Shown here piece after piece: positions 8,929 to 18,237 of a stretch of 64,000 nt of DNA (positions are counted from its first letter, which is position 1; the number at the start of each line of letters is the position of its first letter). The notes under the pieces are model-generated. The model saw only the letters and a program-made list of their open reading frames with translations, was not told the origin of the DNA and made no database searches. The position numbers were made by a program, and so were the translations under genes. Source of the DNA: Limosilactobacillus pontis (GTDB lineage: Bacteria > Bacillota > Bacilli > Lactobacillales > Lactobacillaceae); the NCBI RefSeq assembly GCF_002940945.1, contig NZ_PNFV01000001.1:1-64000 (forward strand), in the 5' to 3' direction.

Positions 8929-9195
8929 ATGAATGCGATTCTCACAGTCATTGGTAAGGACCAGGTTGGCATCATTGCCCAGGTTAGCCAGGTTCTCGCC
9001 AAACACCAGGTTAACATCCTGGATGTCTCCCAGACATTGATGAAGGACAACTTTGTCATGATGATGCTGGTCGCCATTCCGGAAGGTAGCAATTTCAATA
9101 CGATCAGTACCGCCCTCACCAAGCTTGGCGACCAGCTCCAATTGGAGATTAACATGCGGAATGCCAAGCTTTACGATGCCATGCACACGATTTAG
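8929..9195 (+). CDS. ACT domain protein (UPF0237 type)
   Basis: An 88-aa single ACT domain: [19 protein letters not shown] is the opening strand-helix with the small-molecule-binding GxDxxGI signature. Such stand-alone ACT proteins bind an unidentified ligand, possibly an amino acid. GGAGG at 8916-8920 sits 8 nt before the ATG at 8929, which rules out the in-frame GTG at 8914. It is followed after 11 nt by the DUF711 (UPF0210) gene. This pairing is conserved in Firmicutes, so the two products probably work together, the ACT domain sensing a metabolite. Confidence 0.9.
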   Translation: MNAILTVIGKDQVGIIAQVSQVLAKHQVNILDVSQTLMKDNFVMMMLVAIPEGSNFNTISTALTKLGDQLQLEINMRNAKLYDAMHTI

Positions 9196-9206
9196 GGGGC
9201 CGAGTT

Positions 9207-10550
9207 ATGAACGCTAATCAGATCTATGAGACTAGCCAGATGCTGGCCAGTGAAAACCTGGACATTCGGACGATCACGATGGGAATTTCCCTGCTCGACT
9301 GCATTGACAGCGACAGTGACCGGTCCTGCCAGCGAATATACGACAAGATCACTACGAAAGCTCGCGACCTGGTCAAGGTTGGCCAGCAGATCGAGGCCGA
9401 GTACGGGATCAAGATCGCTAACAAGCGGGTAACGGTTACGCCGATTTCCCTAATTGCTGCCGCCTCCCATGATCACAACTATGTTAAGTACGCTCAGGCC
9501 CTGGATCGGGCAGCTAAAACTTTGGGGATTGACTTCATCGGCGGTTTCAGTGCCCTCGTCCAGAAGGGCTACCAGGAGGGTGACCGGGTCCTGATCGACT
9601 CCATCCCGGAAGCCCTGGCTGAAACGGATTATGTTTGTTCCTCGGTTAACGTTGGTTCCTCCAAGAGCGGGATCAATATGGACGCCGTTGCCCAGCTTGG
9701 TCAGGTGGTCGTTGACGGTGCCCAGCGCGACGTCATGACCAATGCCAAGTTAGTGGTCTTTTGCAATGCTGTTCAGGATAACCCCTTCATGGCTGGTGGT
9801 TTCCATGGCGTCAGTGAACCAGATACGGTGATTAACGCCGGAGTCTCTGGTCCGGGTGTCGTCAAGGCCGCCCTGGAAAAGGTTAAGGGCCAGCCGATGG
9901 ACGTGGTCGCTGAGACAATCAAAAAAACAGCCTTCAAGGTTACTCGGATGGGCCAGCTGGTCGGTAGTATTGCTGCTGATCGCCTGCATGTACCGTTTGG
10001 AATCGTCGACCTCTCCCTAGCCCCGACCGCAACCCCAGGTGACTCGGTTGCTGAGGTTCTTGAAGAGATTGGGGTCGGCCGGGTCGGTGGTCACGGAACC
10101 ACGGCTGCCCTGGCGATGCTCAACGATGCTGTCAAAAAGGGCGGTATCATGGCCTGCAGCCACGTAGGCGGGCTATCCGGCGCCTTTATCCCGGTCTCCG
10201 AAGACGCGGGGATGATCAAGGCGGTTGAGACCGGCACTCTCAATATTGCCAAGCTCGAGGCAATGACTGCAGTCTGTTCAGTCGGCCTCGACATGATTGC
10301 CATCCCCGGTGACACTCCAGCGACAACGATCAGCGCAATGATTGCCGACGAGGCCGCGATCGGCATGATCAATAACAAGACCACCGCTGTTCGGGTAATC
10401 CCGGTACCTGGCAAGCAGGTTGGCGATACCGTTGAGTTTGGTGGCTTACTCGGGCATGCGCCAATCATGGCGGTCAACCCGGCCCCGGCTGACCGACTGA
10501 TCCACCGGGGTGGCCTCATTCCGGCGCCGATCCACAGTTTTAAGAACTAA
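9207..10550 (+). CDS. PFL/DUF711 family protein (UPF0210)
   Basis: A 447-aa protein of the DUF711 family, which is structurally related to pyruvate formate-lyase-type barrels but has no established reaction. Typical segments are the N-terminal [32 protein letters not shown] and the glycine-rich [17 protein letters not shown] near residue 290. There is no obvious glycyl-radical motif. It is cotranscribed with the ACT protein and closed by a strong terminator that it shares with the convergent copY-like gene. Confidence 0.9.
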   Translation: MNANQIYETSQMLASENLDIRTITMGISLLDCIDSDSDRSCQRIYDKITTKARDLVKVGQQIEAEYGIKIANKRVTVTPISLIAAASHDHNYVKYAQALDRAAKTLGIDFIGGFSALVQKGYQEGDRVLIDSIPEALAETDYVCSSVNVGSSKSGINMDAVAQLGQVVVDGAQRDVMTNAKLVVFCNAVQDNPFMAGGFHGVSEPDTVINAGVSGPGVVKAALEKVKGQPMDVVAETIKKTAFKVTRMGQLVGSIAADRLHVPFGIVDLSLAPTATPGDSVAEVLEEIGVGRVGGHGTTAALAMLNDAVKKGGIMACSHVGGLSGAFIPVSEDAGMIKAVETGTLNIAKLEAMTAVCSVGLDMIAIPGDTPATTISAMIADEAAIGMINNKTTAVRVIPVPGKQVGDTVEFGGLLGHAPIMAVNPAPADRLIHRGGLIPAPIHSFKN

Positions 10551-10587
10551 CTAAAAAAGGAGTGCGAAGCGCACTCCTTTTTTAGTT
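10549..10587. terminator. Bidirectional terminator, DUF711 / CopY-like gene
   Basis: AACTAAAAAAGGAGTGCG and CGCACTCCTTTTTTAGTT make an 18-bp stem with a 3-nt loop, with A- and T-runs on both sides. It overlaps the stop codon of the minus-strand gene. Confidence 0.9.
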
Positions 10588-11014
10588 AGCAATGGGCATC
10601 CTTACCCGGAACACAGTTACAGTGAACCTGGTCGGGTGCCGTAGTTAGCTTATCCGCTAGGGTCACCTGAAGGCGCTGAATATCGGTCTTGCTTAGGGTT
10701 GCCTGGCCGATAACGTGGTCCAAGGTCCGGCCGACACAATGCTCACAGATACTGTTGAACAGGTCGTCAGCCACCTGATCCATCGTCGCCTGCTCCGCCA
10801 CCAGCGGTCGGTAGATGAATGACCGCCCTTGTCGCGTGGTTGAGAGTGCCCCTTTAGCTACCAGGCGGCGAAGAAGTGTTTTCACTGTGGCCGGTTTCCA
10901 ATCAACCTTGCGCTGGAGGATGGTGATGATCTGGCTGCTGGTTGTCTCGCCCAGCGTCCATACGACCCGCATAACCTGCCACTCGGCTGGTGTGATTTCT
11001 AATCCCTTAGTCAT
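10586..11014 (-). CDS. CopY-type copper-responsive repressor (BlaI/MecI family)
   Basis: A 142-aa winged-helix repressor with the BlaI/MecI DNA-binding region (EWQVMRVVWTLGETTSSQI, WKPATVKTLLRRLVAKGAL). The C-terminus carries CNC plus AHC, resembling the CxCx4CxC Cu/Zn site of CopY but with one cysteine replaced by histidine. A perfect cop box lies 26 nt upstream (11040-11049), which suggests autoregulation. No copper ATPase or CopZ chaperone is adjacent. The divergent neighbour is an MFS pump, so the regulated genes may lie elsewhere or be that pump. Confidence 0.82.
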   Translation of the reverse strand: MTKGLEITPAEWQVMRVVWTLGETTSSQIITILQRKVDWKPATVKTLLRRLVAKGALSTTRQGRSFIYRPLVAEQATMDQVADDLFNSICEHCVGRTLDHVIGQATLSKTDIQRLQVTLADKLTTAPDQVHCNCVPGKDAHC

Positions 11015-11039
11015 CTTACCGCCCCTTTTATCCTTTGAT

Positions 11040-11049
11040 TACAATTGTA
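11040..11049. promoter_or_regulatory. cop box operator TACAATTGTA
   Basis: This is an exact match to the CopY operator consensus TACAnnTGTA. It lies between the CopY-type gene and the divergent MFS gene, close enough to repress both. Confidence 0.75.
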
Positions 11050-11162
11050 ATTCTAACACCATCTTCTCCCGTTGCAAAGCCTACTGCTGGATTGACTTCC
11101 GGGTCGAACTTGGTAAACTAGTACACTGTGTGATTTTTATCAAAGGAGTCTTAACTTAACTA

Positions 11163-12533
11163 ATGCAAAATAAGCGAATTCAGCACGCCCTGCTCATCAT
11201 GGTGCTGGGAACCTTCTTTGGGATCCTCTGCTCCACCCTGATGAACATCGCCCTGCCAACCTTCATGCGGGTCTTTGGTATCAGCGAGGCCCATGTCCAG
11301 TGGGTGATCAACGGCTATATGCTGGTCAATGCCTTGATGATCCCAGTCAGTTCGTACTTGATCAAACGCTTTTCCTTCCGCTGGCTCTTCATCTTCTTCT
11401 GCGGTGTCTTCCTGATCGGTACGGTCATCGGGGCCACGGCGCCCAACTTCAACACAGTGGTCATTGCCCGAATGATTCAGGCGATTGGGGCGGGGATGAT
11501 GATGCCTTTGGTCAACGTCTTGGCCATTCGCTACGCCGATCCCGGCAAAAAGGGACGGATTATGGGGATCATCGGCCTGGCCTTCAATTGTGCCCCGATC
11601 TTCGGCCCGGTTCTTTCCGGGGTATTGCTGAACTACCTTTCCTGGCGCTACCTCTTTATCTTGATAATCCCCTTCTTGGCGATTGTCCTCGTCTTGTCCT
11701 TCATCTTTCTGCCCAACATTCCGCACAACGAGTCGCCACGCTTCAATACGGTTGGCCTGGTCACAATTACGATCGGTCTCTGGTCGCTGTTGATGGGGCT
11801 ATCAAACGTCGCCAACAACCGGCTGGGTTCCTTCAACGTCTGCGGCTATGTTTTGATTGGACTTGCCTTTCTGGTGCTTTTCTACCTCAGCCAGCGACAC
11901 AGTGACCACCAGCTAATCAACCTGGCGATTTTCCACCATAAACAGTTTGTCCTCGCCACTACCATCAACATGTTGATCACGGCAACGATGTATGGAAACA
12001 CCATCCTGATCCCCCTCCTGGTCCAGATTGTTCTAGGAAAGAGTACGATTATCTCGGCGATAACTGTTCTCCCGGGTGCCTGCTTGACCGGGTTGCTTTC
12101 AACCACCAGCGGCCGCTTCTACGATATCTACCCGATCCGCGTCCTGGTTGGTACCGGGTTGATCGTTGATATTCTCGGGACCCTTGGTCAGGCGATGATC
12201 GGTGCCAACAGCTCGGTACTGATCATCACCATCTTCCAGACCGTCCGGCAATTTGGCCTGGTCACAATGCTGATCCCGTTACAAACCCAAGCCCTGGCCC
12301 TGTTACCCAACGAGATCGTTCCTGATGCGGTGGCCAGCTTCAACACCTTCCGCCAGATTGCGGCCTCGTTTGGAACTGCCCTGATCGTCGCAGTTGTCGG
12401 CATTGTTAATGGGATCATTCATAATCCGGCTTCCCACCTCGGGATCCAATCTGGCTTCCTTCTTTGCCTGCTCTTGCTGGTTATCTCCCTGATCCTCAGC
12501 CGGCAGCTCTATCATAAGATTAATAAGTCTTAG
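11163..12533 (+). CDS. MFS drug-efflux-type transporter, DHA2 (14-TM) family
   Basis: A 456-aa membrane protein with about 13-14 hydrophobic helices. DHA2/EmrB-QacA family features are STLMNIALPTF in TM1 (motif D1 region), the WVINGYMLVNALMIP motif in TM2, and the glycine/proline-rich motif C near NCAPIFGPVLSG. Members are proton-coupled exporters of lipophilic drugs or metabolites, and the substrate is unknown. It is divergent from the CopY-type repressor and shares the 148-nt intergenic region with the cop box, so copper or repressor control is possible. A terminator follows. Confidence 0.9.
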   Translation: MQNKRIQHALLIMVLGTFFGILCSTLMNIALPTFMRVFGISEAHVQWVINGYMLVNALMIPVSSYLIKRFSFRWLFIFFCGVFLIGTVIGATAPNFNTVVIARMIQAIGAGMMMPLVNVLAIRYADPGKKGRIMGIIGLAFNCAPIFGPVLSGVLLNYLSWRYLFILIIPFLAIVLVLSFIFLPNIPHNESPRFNTVGLVTITIGLWSLLMGLSNVANNRLGSFNVCGYVLIGLAFLVLFYLSQRHSDHQLINLAIFHHKQFVLATTINMLITATMYGNTILIPLLVQIVLGKSTIISAITVLPGACLTGLLSTTSGRFYDIYPIRVLVGTGLIVDILGTLGQAMIGANSSVLIITIFQTVRQFGLVTMLIPLQTQALALLPNEIVPDAVASFNTFRQIAASFGTALIVAVVGIVNGIIHNPASHLGIQSGFLLCLLLLVISLILSRQLYHKINKS

Positions 12534-12540
12534 TAAAATA

Positions 12541-12582
12541 AAGCTCGTAATGCTCATTCAAAAGATTACGAGCTTATTTTAT
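12541..12582 (+). terminator. Intrinsic terminator after the DHA2 transporter
   Basis: AAGCTCGTAAT (12541-12551) pairs with ATTACGAGCTT (12565-12575), followed by a T-rich run. Confidence 0.8.
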
Positions 12583-12689
12583 ATTTTCTGTATCTGGAAG
12601 TAACGTACACACTTCAGCACCCCATACAAATTCTGATTGCAAATTTCCGTGGATATGAAGTTAATCGTTTTAATACCAAACAAATGTTG

Positions 12690-12740
12690 TATAATGGCAA
12701 CTGGAATTATTGATAAGTTCGTTTATAATTCCGGGGTTTT
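12690..12740 (+). promoter_or_regulatory. Promoter -10 and leader hairpin upstream of the DHA1 transporter
   Basis: TATAAT (12690-12695) is followed by GGAATTAT/ATAATTCC (12703-12710 and 12725-12732) and GGGGTTTT. This gives a leader of roughly 130 nt with a terminator-like hairpin before the MFS gene. No known riboswitch was recognised, and attenuation is only a possibility. Confidence 0.4.
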
Positions 12741-12832
12741 ATAAGCAATCTTCCCCATTTTGTCCCCAAGCCAAACAAAACGTGCCTTAACTAAACTTAT
12801 CGCATTATCTGCTTGTAGAAAGGGATTGTTAA

Positions 12833-13993
12833 TTGAATATGAAGTATCGTTTGCAGAGTATTGTCTTTGTCTTGACCGCCTTTTTGCTGGGCTGCAATGA
12901 GTTCATGGTGGTTGGGGTCATCTCCAACATCGCCAAAAGCTACCACGCCTCCTTGTCCACGGTCGGGTTGCTGGTCACCTTCTTTGCCATTACCTACGCG
13001 GTCTGCACACCTGTGTTGACCACTCTTACCAGCAAATACAACCGTTTTAAGGTCCTGATGGCTATGCTGATCGTTTTCTGGATTGGGAATACCATGACCG
13101 CCCTGGCACCGAACCTCTTCTGGCTCTTCGTCGCCCGGATCATCACAGCAGCGGTAGCCGGAGTCATTATCTCCCTGATCTTGGTCTTCGTCAGCGTGAT
13201 TGCCCCGCTGGAAAAGCGGTCGATGCTGGTTGCCGCCGTCTTTTCAGGATTTAGCACTGCCACTATCATCGGGGTACCGATTGGAACAACCATCAGTATG
13301 CTCTCGTCTTGGCACATCAGCTTCCTAGTGATCTCAGTGCTGACGATCATCATCGGTGCTGGTCTCTACTGGCTAGTGCCGCGACAGAGCAGTCAGGTCA
13401 CTGGGTCGATCAAGAGCCAGTTACGGCTGATGGCCGATCGGCGGATTGTCCTGGGAGTGGTCGTAATGATTGCCCTGATGGCCGCCGAATACACCTTCTA
13501 TACCTACATTCGACCAATCATCACTGACGTTCTTGGCTTTAGTGCTGGCCAGCTAAACTGGCTGCTGGGTCTGATCGGGGTAATGTTCATCATCGGTAAC
13601 ACCTGTGCGGGAATCATCTCTAGTCACTACGGAATTACTAAGATGCCGCTGATTAGCGCCGCTTGCCTGGTCCTCCTGCTGGTAATGGGGGTAGCCTTTC
13701 ACCTCTCCTGGCTGGGAATCGGTTTGCTGTGCGTGATCTGTTTCGTACTGGGGATGCCCGGGTCAATTCTCCAGGTCATGTTCTTAAACGTGGCTGATAG
13801 TAACTACCCGGAGGCGATGAGCCTGGCCTCGTCACTTAACCCAATCTGTACTAATATTGGGGTTTCAGTTGGTTCACTGGTTGCTTCAATCAGTGTTAAT
13901 TTCGTACCAATCAGCCAGGTTGGTTACATTGGTGCCATCTTTGCCTTAATCGGGGTCGTCGGTACGATGATGCTGGTTAAAACCAGGGCATAA
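12833..13993 (+). CDS. MFS transporter, DHA1 (12-TM) family
   Basis: A 386-aa protein with about 12 hydrophobic helices. It has the GCNEFMVVGVISNIA motif in TM1 typical of AraJ/YdhP/PurP-like sugar- and drug-efflux transporters, then FVARIITAAVAGVI and GVPIGTTISMLSSWH (motif C-like). Export of small metabolites or drugs by proton antiport is the family role. AAGGG lies 8 nt before the TTG at 12833, while the ATG at 12839 is 14 nt away, so the TTG start is preferred. It is monocistronic with a strong terminator. Confidence 0.87.
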   Translation: MNMKYRLQSIVFVLTAFLLGCNEFMVVGVISNIAKSYHASLSTVGLLVTFFAITYAVCTPVLTTLTSKYNRFKVLMAMLIVFWIGNTMTALAPNLFWLFVARIITAAVAGVIISLILVFVSVIAPLEKRSMLVAAVFSGFSTATIIGVPIGTTISMLSSWHISFLVISVLTIIIGAGLYWLVPRQSSQVTGSIKSQLRLMADRRIVLGVVVMIALMAAEYTFYTYIRPIITDVLGFSAGQLNWLLGLIGVMFIIGNTCAGIISSHYGITKMPLISAACLVLLLVMGVAFHLSWLGIGLLCVICFVLGMPGSILQVMFLNVADSNYPEAMSLASSLNPICTNIGVSVGSLVASISVNFVPISQVGYIGAIFALIGVVGTMMLVKTRA

Positions 13994-13994
13994 T

Positions 13995-14038
13995 AAAATT
14001 GGGTTTTGAATGACAACCGTCGTTCAAAACCCAATTTT
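13995..14038. terminator. Bidirectional terminator, DHA1 transporter / recQ
   Basis: AAAATTGGGTTTTGAA (13995-14010) pairs perfectly with TTCAAAACCCAATTTT (14023-14038), with further GAC/GTC pairing in the loop. Confidence 0.88.
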
Positions 14039-14041
14039 TAT

Positions 14042-15835
14042 TTATTCGTCGTTACCTGATAAATAGGCGCTGATCTCATCCATCATGATCCGGCCGTACT
14101 GCTTCAGCTTAGTTTGACCAACCCCGTTAACCGCTAGAAAGTCTGCTGGAGTCTGAGGCTGAAGGCGGGCCATGTCGTGGAGGGTCCGGTCCGAGAAGAT
14201 CATAAATGGCGGGACCCCTTGCTCAGTGGCGAGTTCCCGACGGCGCTTGCGAAGGACCTCAAACAGGGCCGCCTGTTCGGGGGTCTCCTCCACCGTGGTA
14301 GCCGACCGGGTCGGCTGCGGTTCGGCCCGCCGTTGGACGGTAGTCTCGCCGTCAAGGACCTGCCAGCCTGGTTTGGCAATCTTAACCACTGGAAACTGGC
14401 CACCTTCTAATACCAGGTAGCCGGTCGCCACCAGATAATCAACCAGACTGCCAGCCTCCTGCTGGGAGAGCCTGAGAGCGTCGTAATGATCCAGCTGGTC
14501 AGCGTGAAGCTGTTGGATCCGCTGGTCGTGAGATCCGGTCACTACCTTGGCCACCAGTGACTTGCCGAAGCGGCCATGGAGCTCCTTGACCGTAGCGATG
14601 ACTGCCCGGGCGGCAGTGGTAATATCTTCCAGCTGGCGGTCATCTGTGCAGTTGCTGCAGTGACCACAGGGTTCGCACTCTTGGCCAAAGTATTCAACAA
14701 TTTGCTGCTGGAGACAGCGCGGCGTGTTAGCATAAGCAGTGACCGCTTGAAGCTTCTCGTATTGGACTTCCCGGTACTGGTCATCAGCGCTTGATTGGTC
14801 AATGAACCAGCGATACTGCTGAATGTCGTTGGCGTGGTAGAGCATCACCGCCTCACTGGGCAGGCCATCCCGACCAGCACGCCCAGCTTCTTGGTAATAT
14901 GACTCTAAGTTCTTAGCACTGGTTGCGTGAAGAACGAAGCGAACATTGCTCTTGTCGATCCCCATCCCAAAGGCGTTGGTCGCTACGATCACCGGCACGC
15001 GGTCAAACTGGAAGTCGTCTTGAACCCGAGCCCGGTCCGCTGCCGTCATCCCAGCATGATACATCGCTACATGGATTCCCCGCTCGTTCAAAAAATCCGT
15101 CAGCGACTCAACCCTTTTACGGGTGTTAGCGTAGATAATCCCTGCCTCACCCTGATGAGCTGCCAGGTACTTGAGGATGTATTGACGGGTGCCCTGTTGC
15201 GGGTGGGCTACCCGGAAGCTGATGTTGGGCCGGGCAAAACTGGTAATGACGAAATTCTCCTGGGGGATCGCCAGCTGATCACCAATGTCGGCCTGAACCT
15301 GCGGCGTAGCGGTAGCAGTCAGTGCCAAGATGGCTGGGGTTGTCTTGAGTCGCTGAATGGCCGCGTTGAGCTGCCGGTAGGCCGGGCGGAAGTCGTGCCC
15401 CCATTGCGAGATACAGTGGGCCTCGTCGATCGCTACCAAATTAATATTTAGGAAGCTCAATTGATACTGGAAGTAGTCCATCGCCAATCGTTCCGGGGTG
15501 ACGTAGAGAAGCTTGATTTCACCGTTGTAGGCGCTCCGCAGGATTGGGTTAACCTCCTCTCGCGGTGTTGCGCTGTTGAGGGCCGCGGCAGCAATCCCAT
15601 TCTGGCGCAAGGAGTCAACTTGGTCCTTCATCAACGATAACAAGGGTGAGACGACGATCGTAATTCCCGGGTTGATCAAGGCTGGAATTTGGTAGCACAG
15701 GGACTTGCCGCCACCAGTCGGCATTACCGCCAGGGTATTCTGGTGGTTCAGAACCTGGGTAATAACCTGCTCCTGGCCATCCCGGAAATGATCAAAGCCA
15801 AAGTTGGTATGTAGAATGTCTATTGGTGTCGCCAA
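14042..15835 (-). CDS. recQ: ATP-dependent DNA helicase RecQ
   Basis: A 597-aa 3'-5' DNA helicase. It has Walker A PTGGGKS (K44), DEAH in VAIDEAHCISQWGHDFRP (motif II plus the RecQ aromatic loop), the TRKRVESL and GRAGRDGLPS motifs (motif VI), a zinc-binding cluster C-x(n)-CEPCGHCSNC in the RQC region, and a C-terminal HRDC domain (around 520-590). The length is typical of bacterial RecQ. Translation probably starts at TTG, 6-7 nt after GAGGAGG. It acts in recombination and replication-fork repair. Confidence 0.95.
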   Translation of the reverse strand: MATPIDILHTNFGFDHFRDGQEQVITQVLNHQNTLAVMPTGGGKSLCYQIPALINPGITIVVSPLLSLMKDQVDSLRQNGIAAAALNSATPREEVNPILRSAYNGEIKLLYVTPERLAMDYFQYQLSFLNINLVAIDEAHCISQWGHDFRPAYRQLNAAIQRLKTTPAILALTATATPQVQADIGDQLAIPQENFVITSFARPNISFRVAHPQQGTRQYILKYLAAHQGEAGIIYANTRKRVESLTDFLNERGIHVAMYHAGMTAADRARVQDDFQFDRVPVIVATNAFGMGIDKSNVRFVLHATSAKNLESYYQEAGRAGRDGLPSEAVMLYHANDIQQYRWFIDQSSADDQYREVQYEKLQAVTAYANTPRCLQQQIVEYFGQECEPCGHCSNCTDDRQLEDITTAARAVIATVKELHGRFGKSLVAKVVTGSHDQRIQQLHADQLDHYDALRLSQQEAGSLVDYLVATGYLVLEGGQFPVVKIAKPGWQVLDGETTVQRRAEPQPTRSATTVEETPEQAALFEVLRKRRRELATEQGVPPFMIFSDRTLHDMARLQPQTPADFLAVNGVGQTKLKQYGRIMMDEISAYLSGNDE

Positions 15836-15970
15836 AATATTTCCTCCTCAGTCATTGAGCCCACTATCTATATAGAACGTAAGAAATAGTCATTATCGCT
15901 TCCATCATACTACCCCATTTCACCATTTAGAGAAAGTTGTGCGATAATTAGAGTATCGGAGATGATTAAT

Positions 15971-16846
15971 ATGGAAAACGTTAAATTAAGCAATGGTTTG
16001 GTGATGCCCCGGGTTGGCCTAGGCGTCTGGAAGGTACCAATCAACGCGACAGCTAAGATGGTTGCCACCGCGATCGAAAACAATTATGCTCTGATCGATA
16101 CCGCTAAGCAGTATGGCAATGAGCGTGGGGTCGGGCAAGGAATCAAAGACGGACTGGCTGCTACGGGCAAGTCCCGGCAGGACCTCTTCTTAACCACTAA
16201 GGTCTTCAATGGCGACCAGGGCGACTACGACCGGGTCCGTCAGGCCGTCAACCAGCAGCTACAAAATCTGCAGACCGATTACGTCGATCTCCTGCTCCTC
16301 CACTGGCCAGTCTTCAACCGCTACAATACCAGTTGGCGGGCCCTGGAGGACATTTATCGCGATGGCCAAGCCAAGGCGATCGGGGTCTGCAACTTTAATG
16401 TGGAACATCTGACCAACCTCCTCGACCATGCCACGATTAAGCCAATGATCAACCAGATCGAATTTAACCCGCGGATTCACCAGCCTGATACCGTTGCCTT
16501 TTGCCAGGGACAGCATATCCAGCTGGAGGCCTGGTCCCCGCTAGGCAACGGACAACTACTCGATAATCCGGTGATCAACCGGATCGCCAAGGACAAGGGC
16601 AAGTCCCCAGCTCAGGTCGTGCTGCGTTGGGAGATCCAACAAGGCTTCATCGTCATCCCTAAGTCGACCCACGTCACACGGATGCAGGAAAATGCCGATA
16701 TTTTCGACTTTACCCTCGACGCGGACGAGATGGAGGAAATTGCGATGCTAGACGAGGAGAAGCACACCATCTGGTATGACAAATATAAGTGGTCTGGCAA
16801 CCCTGACGGAGTTGACGACTATATTGCTTGTGATGGCACGTTTTAA
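15971..16846 (+). CDS. Aldo/keto reductase
   Basis: A 291-aa NADPH-dependent reductase of the AKR5-like group. The catalytic tetrad is visible as D43, Y48, K77 and H111 (in LIDTAKQYGNE, TTKVF and LLLLHWP), and the cofactor-binding IPKSTHVTRMQEN lies near the C-terminus. It reduces carbonyls such as methylglyoxal or 2,5-diketogluconate-type substrates. The actual substrate is unknown. GGAG overlaps the upstream ATG at 15962, so the ATG at 15971 (9 nt spacing) is the likely start. It is divergent from recQ and followed by a terminator. Confidence 0.92.
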   Translation: MENVKLSNGLVMPRVGLGVWKVPINATAKMVATAIENNYALIDTAKQYGNERGVGQGIKDGLAATGKSRQDLFLTTKVFNGDQGDYDRVRQAVNQQLQNLQTDYVDLLLLHWPVFNRYNTSWRALEDIYRDGQAKAIGVCNFNVEHLTNLLDHATIKPMINQIEFNPRIHQPDTVAFCQGQHIQLEAWSPLGNGQLLDNPVINRIAKDKGKSPAQVVLRWEIQQGFIVIPKSTHVTRMQENADIFDFTLDADEMEEIAMLDEEKHTIWYDKYKWSGNPDGVDDYIACDGTF

Positions 16847-16885
16847 GACTCTTAGTAAGAAGAGCCTAACGTACCACTTTATGCT

Positions 16886-16924
16886 AAAGACAACGGTTAT
16901 TTTTGCAACTGTTGTCTTTTTTTG
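16886..16924 (+). terminator. Intrinsic terminator after aldo/keto reductase
   Basis: AAAGACAACGGTT pairs with AACTGTTGTCTTT around an AT-rich loop and runs into seven Ts. Confidence 0.85.
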
Positions 16925-16956
16925 ATTGCTTACCTTATTTATATAAAAACTTAAAA

Positions 16957-17088
16957 ATCGGTGCAATTTCAGATGATTTTGCACCGATAAAAAAGAGCGC
17001 CTATTAAGCGCCCTCAACCGGTTCGACCTAAGTAATCAACTGAGATCATTTTGCACACCGGCATAATTCCCTTGATACAACTATCATA
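16957..17088 (-). ncRNA. Candidate small RNA, copy A of an intergenic element
   Basis: Read on the minus strand: a GGTGTGCAAA box (17050-17059), then CTTAGGTCGAACCGG (17018-17032), then a GC-rich hairpin (16995-17015) followed by six Ts, then a second hairpin ATCGGTGCAA/TTGCACCGAT (16957-16966, 16979-16988). The same ordered blocks recur at 30503-30607. No open frame fills the interval. A possible -10 (TATGAT) lies at 17083-17088, but no good -35 was found. The rest of the 343-nt gap holds the reductase terminator and the lipid-kinase promoter. Confidence 0.5.
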
Positions 17089-17149
17089 GCATAGAAGTTG
17101 AGCGCTTTTTATTTTACAAACTGTCATGAGAAGGTTCCTTATCCTGCGT

Positions 17150-17155
17150 TATAAT
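17150..17155 (+). promoter_or_regulatory. -10 box TATAAT of the lipid kinase gene
   Basis: An exact TATAAT sits 35 nt before the chosen ATG. It overlaps the in-frame ATG at 17154 and so argues against that longer start. Confidence 0.55.
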
Positions 17156-17189
17156 GGTATTTGTTAATCTTGAGAAACGGAGCACCGTA

Positions 17190-18131
17190 ATGAAGTACCT
17201 CTTTATCATCAATCCTTGCGCAGGCGGTGGCAAGGGCAAAACAGCCTGGTCCAAGGTCCAAGCCCAGCTAGCTACCACCCCGGGGATCCAATTCGATTGC
17301 ATCACCAGCCGGTACGTCGGGCAACCACGTGAACTAGCAGCTCAGGCAGCTCAGCGCAACGACCTTGACTGTCTGGTCGTAGTCGGTGGCGACGGCACCC
17401 TCCATGAGGTGATCACTGGTCTGATGACGGTCCAACAAGATGATCCCCTGCCGGTAGCCTACATCCCCGCAGGGACTGGGAACGATTTTGCCCGGGGATA
17501 TGGGATCGCAACCGCCCCTCGGCAGGCCCTGATCCAGATTCTTACCAACCAGCGGACTCATCGGATCAACATCGGCCACTACCATGATTACAGCCGGAAT
17601 TGCGATGGGATCTTTCTCAACAATTTCGGGATCGGTTTCGACGCGGCAATCGTCCACGCCACTAACCACTCGCGGGCTAAGACTTTCCTAAATCATCACC
17701 ATCTCGGCACTTTCGCCTATATCTATAAGGCTGTCCGGGTCTTCTTCACTCAGCCGGATTTCCAAGTGAAAATCCAAGATGGCAGACAACTGCAAACCTT
17801 CAACCATGCCTTCCTTCTGGTCGCCAGCAACCATCCCTACATTGGCGGCGGGGTCCGAATTGCGGCTGACCAGCGCATCGACCAGCAGGAACTGGAACTG
17901 GTGGTAGTTGAGAAACGTCACCGGTTAACCCTGCTATGGGCAATGCTGATGTTTGCTAGTGGTCACCTGATTACCTCGCGCTTTGCTCACCTCTTCCGTG
18001 GTAAAGCATTGCGCTACCAGGTCACTTCCGCCCAATACGGGCAGATCGACGGTGATGAACCGGGCAAACGCGCCTTTGACCTGGCCCTATCCTGCTGTTC
18101 TTATCCGTTTTGGCAGCAACCGTTAAATTAG
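17190..18131 (+). CDS. Diacylglycerol/lipid kinase family protein (YegS/DgkB-like)
   Basis: A 313-aa protein of the DAGK catalytic-domain family. INPCAGGGKGK at the N-terminus and VVVGGDGTLHEVITGL (the GGDGT nucleotide-binding signature) are followed by IPAGTGNDFARGYGI. Such enzymes phosphorylate diacylglycerol or related lipids at the membrane, recycling it into phosphatidate. GGAG (17179-17182) fixes the start at 17190. Essential DgkB versus a paralogous lipid kinase cannot be distinguished by eye. Confidence 0.92.
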   Translation: MKYLFIINPCAGGGKGKTAWSKVQAQLATTPGIQFDCITSRYVGQPRELAAQAAQRNDLDCLVVVGGDGTLHEVITGLMTVQQDDPLPVAYIPAGTGNDFARGYGIATAPRQALIQILTNQRTHRINIGHYHDYSRNCDGIFLNNFGIGFDAAIVHATNHSRAKTFLNHHHLGTFAYIYKAVRVFFTQPDFQVKIQDGRQLQTFNHAFLLVASNHPYIGGGVRIAADQRIDQQELELVVVEKRHRLTLLWAMLMFASGHLITSRFAHLFRGKALRYQVTSAQYGQIDGDEPGKRAFDLALSCCSYPFWQQPLN

Positions 18132-18134
18132 ACG

Positions 18135-18176
18135 AAAAATTGCCCCATGGCCAACAGCCACGAGGCAATTTTTTAT
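18135..18176 (+). terminator. Intrinsic terminator after lipid kinase
   Basis: AAAAATTGCC pairs with GGCAATTTTT, with an inner GGC/GCC stem and a T-run. Confidence 0.82.
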
Positions 18177-18237
18177 TAGTCTGAGTTACCATAACTGTTT
18201 TCTTGGATCTTTTTTAATCCGGACTTTTTTTGCTTTG

